From assembly GCA_944388965.1 (NCBI GenBank), contig CALXKL010000013.1, forward strand, positions 1 to 44,137: a DNA stretch of 44,137 nt, given 5' to 3'. This document shows, one piece after another, positions 40,144 through 44,137 of this stretch. The notes below the pieces were generated by a model, which had not been told where the DNA came from, did no database searches, and saw only the letters and a program-made list of their open reading frames with translations. Position numbers and translations under genes: made by a program. Position 1 is the stretch's first letter; each line of letters starts with the position of its first letter. This stretch comes from an uncultured Spirochaetales bacterium (GTDB lineage: Bacteria > Spirochaetota > Spirochaetia > Sphaerochaetales > Sphaerochaetaceae).

Positions 40144-42851
40144 AGAAAGAAAAAGCGAAGTATGTCTATTTCTTCGGTGCAGGTCAGACCGAGGGCCGTG
40201 CCGACATGAAGCATCTGCTTGGTGGAAAGGGTGCCAACCTTGCCGACATGACGAGCATCGGGCTTCCCGTTCCTCCCGGCTTCACGATCACCACGGAGGC
40301 CTGCGCCTATTTCGACTCCCACAAGGGCGCCTATCCCGAAGGTCTCAGGGAGGAGGTCCTCGAGAACCTCTCCAGGCTCGAGAAGCTCATGGGTGCAAAG
40401 CTTGGCGACAAGAAGAATCCTCTTCTGGTATCCGTGCGTTCCGGTGCAGCGCAGTCCATGCCGGGCATGATGGACACCGTGCTCAACCTCGGTCTCAACC
40501 CCGATTCCCTCGAGGCGCTCATCCAGAAGACGGGCAACGAGAGGTTCGCATGGGACAGCTACCGCCGCTTCATCCAGATGTTCGGCGATGTCGTCATGGG
40601 CGTTCCCCATGCCGAGTTCGAGCGCGTCCTGCAGTCCGTCAAGGACGAGAACGGCAAGGTCTTCGACACAGAGCTCGACGTCGACAACCTCAAGGAGGTC
40701 ATCAAGCGCTACAAGATCGTCTACAGGAAGTTCACGGGCGAGGAGTTCCCCACCGATCCTGAATACCAGCTGTTCAAGACGATCGACGCCGTGTTCAACT
40801 CCTGGAACAACGAAAGGGCCATCAAGTACCGCCTCATGAACGATATCCGCGGTCTTCTGGGAACCGCCGTCAACGTCCAGTCCATGGTCTTCGGCAATAT
40901 GGGTGACACATCCGGAACAGGTGTTGCGTTCACCCGCGACCCGTCCAGCGGAGAGAACAGGTTCTTCGGCGAGTTCCTCATGAACGCTCAGGGCGAGGAC
41001 GTCGTCGCCGGAATCAGGACACCTCAGTCCATCGAGACTCTTGCAAAGATCAACCCCGAGGTCTACAAGCAGCTTTGCGACATCCGCCAGACCCTCGAGA
41101 AGCACTATCATGACATGCAGGACATCGAGTTCACCATCCAGGAAGGCAAGCTCTTCATGCTCCAGACCAGGAGCGGCAAGAGGACGATCTTCTCCTGGCT
41201 CAGGAGCCAGGTCGAGATGGTCGACGAAGGCCTCATCGACAAGGAGACGGCAGTCTCCAGGGTCCCTGCTCAGGAGTTCAACAAGCTCTTCGCCCCGATT
41301 CTCGACAACAAGATCATCCGTGACCTTGGCTACAAGGTCGCCACGACCGGCCTGGCAGCCAGCCCCGGTGGTGCATGCGGCCAGATCTACTTCACCGCGA
41401 AGGCGGCCGAGGAGGCTTCAGCTGAAGGAAAGGACGTCATCCTCGTCAGAGAGGAGACCAGCCCCGAGGACATCGGTGGAATGGCGGTCAGCCGTGGTGT
41501 CGTGACCTGCCGCGGCGGCATGACGAGCCATGCGGCGGTCGTCGCCCGTGGCATGGGCTGCCCCTGCGTCTCCGGATGCGGCGAGATCCATGTAAACGAG
41601 CTCCAGAAGACCCTCGAGGTCAACGGCGTGAAGCTCAAGGAAGGCGACTACATGGCCATCGACGGCTTCACCGGTGCCGTCTACACCCAGAAGATCCCCG
41701 TCAAGCCCAGTGAGATCATGCAGGTTCTTGATGGAACCATGAGGGAGAGCGAGAGCCTTCTGTATCAGAACTACAAGAAATTCATGGGCTATGTGAACGA
41801 GATCAAGACCATGGGCGTCAGGACCAATGCAGACACCCCGAAGGATGCCCACTACGCAGTGCTCCTCGGAGCCGAAGGCATCGGACTGTGCCGCACTGAG
41901 CACATGTTCTTCGGCGGCAACAGGATCCTTTCCATGAGGAAGATGATCCTCGCGGACACCCTCGGCGCCAGGGAGCAGGCCCTTGCCGAGCTGTTGCCGA
42001 TGCAGCGGGGCGACTTCTACGAGATCTTCAAGGCGCTCAACGGACTTCCCGTCACGATCCGTCTGCTCGATCCGCCTCTGCACGAGTTCCTGCCCAACGA
42101 CAGCACGACCCGTCACGAGACCGCGCTCCAGCTTGGAATGAGCGTCGAGGAGCTCAGCCAGAAGATCGCAAAGCATCATGAGTTCAACCCGATGCTCGGC
42201 TTCCGCGGCTGCCGTCTCGCAGTCGTCTATCCTGAGATTCTCGAGATGCAGGTCAGGGCGATCATCGAGGCGGCCATCCAGGCGAAGAGGGAGGGCTACG
42301 ATGTGAAGCCCGAGATCATGATCCCTCTCGTGGGCATCGACAAGGAGTTCATCTTCTGCAAGGAGAAGGCCCTCAAGGTCATCGACAAGGTCTTCGAGGA
42401 GCAGAGCCTCAAGATCGAGTACAAGATCGGAACGATGATCGAGGTCCCGCGTGCCGCTATCACCGCCGACGAGATCGCCAAGGAGGCCGAGTTCTTCAGC
42501 TTCGGCACCAACGACCTGACGCAGATGACCTGCGGCTTCTCGCGTGACGATGCAGCAAGCTTCCTGACGCATTACGTCAACGACCCCGACAAGCAGTTCT
42601 ATGAGTACGACCCCTTCGCCACGATCGATGTCGGTGGCGTCGGAAAGCTCGTCAAGATGGCAGCACAGCTCGGCCGCTCCGTCAGACCCGACATCAAGCT
42701 TGGAATCTGCGGAGAGCATGGTGGCGACCCGAAGACGATCAGGTTCTGTCAGGAGATCCCTCTCAACTACGTCTCCTGCTCGCCGTTCAGGGTGCCTATC
42801 GCACGCCTTGCCGCCGCCCAGGCCGCAATCGCTGCGAAGAAGGAGAAATAA
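40140..42851 (+). CDS. ppdK: Pyruvate, phosphate dikinase
   Basis: 903 residues from ATG 40140 (MKKEKAKYVYFFGAGQTEG, the expected N-terminus); ATG 40122 is an alternative. It interconverts pyruvate + ATP + Pi and phosphoenolpyruvate + AMP + PPi, used for PPi-linked glycolysis or gluconeogenesis in many anaerobes. The ATP-grasp nucleotide domain has LLGGKGANLADMTSIGLPVPPGFTI, SVRSGAAQSMPGMMDTVLNLG and GNMGDTSGTGVAFTRDPSSG. The phosphohistidine domain is GGMTSHAAVVARGMGCPC with His464. The C-terminal PEP barrel has GLCRTEHMFF, FSFGTNDLTQMTCGFSRDD and catalytic Cys857 in GICGEHGG. Monocistronic, with its own promoter and terminator. Confidence 0.97.
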   Translation: MKKEKAKYVYFFGAGQTEGRADMKHLLGGKGANLADMTSIGLPVPPGFTITTEACAYFDSHKGAYPEGLREEVLENLSRLEKLMGAKLGDKKNPLLVSVRSGAAQSMPGMMDTVLNLGLNPDSLEALIQKTGNERFAWDSYRRFIQMFGDVVMGVPHAEFERVLQSVKDENGKVFDTELDVDNLKEVIKRYKIVYRKFTGEEFPTDPEYQLFKTIDAVFNSWNNERAIKYRLMNDIRGLLGTAVNVQSMVFGNMGDTSGTGVAFTRDPSSGENRFFGEFLMNAQGEDVVAGIRTPQSIETLAKINPEVYKQLCDIRQTLEKHYHDMQDIEFTIQEGKLFMLQTRSGKRTIFSWLRSQVEMVDEGLIDKETAVSRVPAQEFNKLFAPILDNKIIRDLGYKVATTGLAASPGGACGQIYFTAKAAEEASAEGKDVILVREETSPEDIGGMAVSRGVVTCRGGMTSHAAVVARGMGCPCVSGCGEIHVNELQKTLEVNGVKLKEGDYMAIDGFTGAVYTQKIPVKPSEIMQVLDGTMRESESLLYQNYKKFMGYVNEIKTMGVRTNADTPKDAHYAVLLGAEGIGLCRTEHMFFGGNRILSMRKMILADTLGAREQALAELLPMQRGDFYEIFKALNGLPVTIRLLDPPLHEFLPNDSTTRHETALQLGMSVEELSQKIAKHHEFNPMLGFRGCRLAVVYPEILEMQVRAIIEAAIQAKREGYDVKPEIMIPLVGIDKEFIFCKEKALKVIDKVFEEQSLKIEYKIGTMIEVPRAAITADEIAKEAEFFSFGTNDLTQMTCGFSRDDAASFLTHYVNDPDKQFYEYDPFATIDVGGVGKLVKMAAQLGRSVRPDIKLGICGEHGGDPKTIRFCQEIPLNYVSCSPFRVPIARLAAAQAAIAAKKEK

Positions 42852-42877
42852 GGGTAATTCCTCCTCATTTTGGATGT

Positions 42878-42911
42878 GGACGTATCGGACGGCCTCCGAT
42901 ACGTCCTTTTT
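42878..42911 (+). terminator. Terminator of ppdK
   Basis: Perfect 12-bp stem (42878-42889 with 42895-42906), loop CGGCC, then TTTTT. Confidence 0.92.
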
Positions 42912-42934
42912 ACAATCCAGCGGGTCAAACGAAA

Positions 42935-42965
42935 TTGACAAAACTTTCAAAGAGCAATTTACTTC
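42935..42965 (+). promoter_or_regulatory. Promoter before the XRE regulator
   Basis: Perfect TTGACA (42935-42940) followed by TTTACT or TACTTC (17 or 19 bp spacer), ending 5-7 nt before ATG 42971. Looks leaderless, much like murG. Confidence 0.45.
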
Positions 42966-42970
42966 TATGC

Positions 42971-43222
42971 ATGAACAACCTCGTCAAGGCACTTAGAATC
43001 AAGAGAAGGATGACGCAGAGCGAGCTTGCATATTGCTGCGGCGTCAGCAGGCAGACGATCATCTCGATAGAGAAGGGCGTGTTCTCGCCATCGCTGTCTC
43101 TGGCTTACAAGCTTTCCAGGGTCCTGGATTTCGGCATGGAGGACATGTATGACTTCTCCCCGCTGGACAAGGAGATCAGGACTCTTGACGATCTTTATGA
43201 GGAAAAGGCCTCGAAAGTCTGA
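42971..43222 (+). CDS. Small XRE-family helix-turn-helix regulator
   Basis: 83 residues from ATG 42971. Almost the whole protein is a Cro/CI-type domain: LVKALRIKRRMTQSELAYCCGVSRQTIISIEKGVFSPSLSLAYKLSRVL, then a short acidic tail (DMYDFSPLDKEIRTLDDLYEE). The R-x-x-x-x-T-Q-x-x-L-A ... S-R-Q-T-I-x-x-I-E-x-G pattern is the class usually annotated as YozG/YgzD-like transcriptional regulators, often found with membrane-protein genes. No obvious operator is visible. The next gene, a lipoprotein, has its own promoter 20 bp later. Confidence 0.85.
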   Translation: MNNLVKALRIKRRMTQSELAYCCGVSRQTIISIEKGVFSPSLSLAYKLSRVLDFGMEDMYDFSPLDKEIRTLDDLYEEKASKV

Positions 43223-43241
43223 CAAAAGCCCCGGGGGAGGC

Positions 43242-43269
43242 TTATCAGCACGAGGGATTGTGCTATAAT
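43242..43269 (+). promoter_or_regulatory. Promoter of the downstream lipoprotein
   Basis: TTATCA (43242-43247), 16 bp, perfect TATAAT (43264-43269), 21 nt before the ATG; GGAGAAGG serves as ribosome site. Confidence 0.7.
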
Positions 43270-43290
43270 CGCAAATCATTGGAGAAGGTT

Positions 43291-44070
43291 ATGAAGAGAA
43301 AGGTATCCGTAATACTCGGCATCTGCATACTCATGCTGATCGCCCTTTCGTCATGCTCGCTGGATGACCTTCAGGGAAACCTGTATGAGAAGATGGGCCT
43401 TATCGATATCGAGAACCCGTCTGCGCAGAAGGTCTCCGAGCTCGTCGATTCCATCGAGACTGCAATGCAGGAGCAAGGGAAGGAATGGGTAAGTGGAGAA
43501 GGTGATCAGCAGACGTTAAATGTTGCGAATATTGAAGGGTTCAAGGATATCGCAGACGCAATTGAGAGCATTGGCAAAGACTCAGGAACTGATACTGAGG
43601 ATCTGAAGATTACTATCGATTCAAATACTGCTAAGCTGATTACCGAAAATGGCATTCTGAAGCCGCAGGACAAGGAAAAGGAGGAGCTCTACGCGAGTCT
43701 TGGAAGCGCTCTCGGCAGTACATCCGGCACCAAGAACCTTGTCGATTCGATGTCACAGGAGGCTCCCCAGGAGCAGAGTGATGCTGCGAAAGGTACGATG
43801 GCTCTGACCAATTCTCTTATCAGCAAGATAACAGATAGTATGAGAGGCGATGGCGAAGACTCTGAAATGCCTGCTGAGATCAAGGACGTTCTTGATACAT
43901 TGAAGGAAGAATTGGCATCCAAGTCCAAACAGACCGAATCCCTGTCAAAGGCCGAGGTCCTGCAGGTACAGATGGTCACCAATCTGGTATCCTCCGTCGC
44001 GAATGCCGCCAACGTGCTCAAGGAGAATGAGAATGAGGACATGAGCGAACTCATGAAGAATGATACCTGA
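43291..44070 (+). CDS. Lipoprotein of unknown function
   Basis: 259 residues from ATG 43291. The signal peptide (KRKVSVILGICILMLIALSS) ends in the lipobox L-S-S-Cys22. The mature protein is acidic, lacks further cysteines, and is predicted mostly helical (VSELVDSIETAMQEQ, then LTNSLISKITDSM, then VTNLVSSVANAANVLKE). I do not recognise a domain. Codon use becomes more AT-rich from about 43490 to 43960 than in flanking parts, which may mark recombination or a different origin. The remaining 67 bp of the window after it are AT-rich and hold no gene I can see. Confidence 0.8.
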   Translation: MKRKVSVILGICILMLIALSSCSLDDLQGNLYEKMGLIDIENPSAQKVSELVDSIETAMQEQGKEWVSGEGDQQTLNVANIEGFKDIADAIESIGKDSGTDTEDLKITIDSNTAKLITENGILKPQDKEKEELYASLGSALGSTSGTKNLVDSMSQEAPQEQSDAAKGTMALTNSLISKITDSMRGDGEDSEMPAEIKDVLDTLKEELASKSKQTESLSKAEVLQVQMVTNLVSSVANAANVLKENENEDMSELMKNDT

Positions 44071-44137
44071 CTTTAGGAGCAGAAACGCGCAATAATCCAA
44101 TATAAAATCTTAGGCCACAAGAAATTGATTCAAGTGG

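Noticed and set aside
1-44137. tRNA, rRNA, CRISPR arrays, insertion sequences
   Set aside because: I looked for cloverleaf-like clusters, regular spacer repeats and transposase motifs and saw none I could support.

Overview
The window is a moderately GC-rich bacterial chromosome segment, very probably from a spirochaete (Spirochaetota; Sphaerochaetaceae- or Treponema-like). The reasons are the order of the division genes, a murG-cvpA-holB-histidine kinase-NtrC regulator-dinG operon that resembles treponemal and Borrelia gene order as I remember it, groES without groEL beside it, several large lipoproteins, and an RpoS-like sigma gene behind a sigma-54 promoter. This assignment is inference; no rRNA or tRNA gene is present to settle it.

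Layout. (1) 1-2260: end of a prophage or shufflon-like locus. It holds a silent tail-fibre C-terminal cassette between 16-bp direct repeats, a tail-fibre assembly gene, a tyrosine recombinase and a perfect 285-bp tandem duplication. (2) 2290-11800: division and cell-wall cluster mraZ-rsmH-ftsL-murF-mraY-ftsW-ftsQ-ftsA-ftsZ, then a XerD-like recombinase, with overlapping or nearly touching genes and an MraZ-type operator in front. (3) 11800-16130: two divergent lipoprotein genes sharing a related module, with one G8 tract inside the giant gene and another between the genes. (4) 16130-20890: dprA-like, xerC, hslV, hslU and an FlhF-like GTPase. (5) 20870-23730: ftsI (a complete penicillin-binding transpeptidase), divergent from a LysM/degenerate-M23 envelope protein. 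(6) 23980-34230: secA on the minus strand, divergent from murG-cvpA-holB-HK-RR-dinG, whose genes overlap throughout. (7) 34280-38230: groES, then a LacI regulator divergent from a DapA-family aldolase/lyase and an Nramp-like transporter that lacks the usual metal ligands. (8) 38300-44137: an unknown protein, an RpoS-like sigma factor, pyruvate phosphate dikinase, a small XRE regulator and another lipoprotein.

How the genes fit together. Most of the core genes build and divide the envelope: MraY, MurF and MurG make lipid II, FtsW and FtsI polymerise and crosslink it, FtsZ, FtsA, FtsQ and FtsL assemble the divisome, the LysM/M23-like protein probably regulates hydrolases, and XerC/XerD resolve the chromosome. 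The most striking regulatory feature is a consensus -24/-12 (sigma-54) promoter in front of the RpoS-like gene at 38945. It is preceded by two GTGTC-N5-GACAC palindromes at enhancer distance, and an NtrC-class activator with its kinase lies 7 kb away. This looks like a local version of the Borrelia Hk2/Rrp2-RpoN-RpoS cascade. Other points of note are a candidate tail-fibre shufflon, candidate phase-variable lipoproteins, several probable leaderless starts, and an 11-codon upstream ORF coupled to ppdK.
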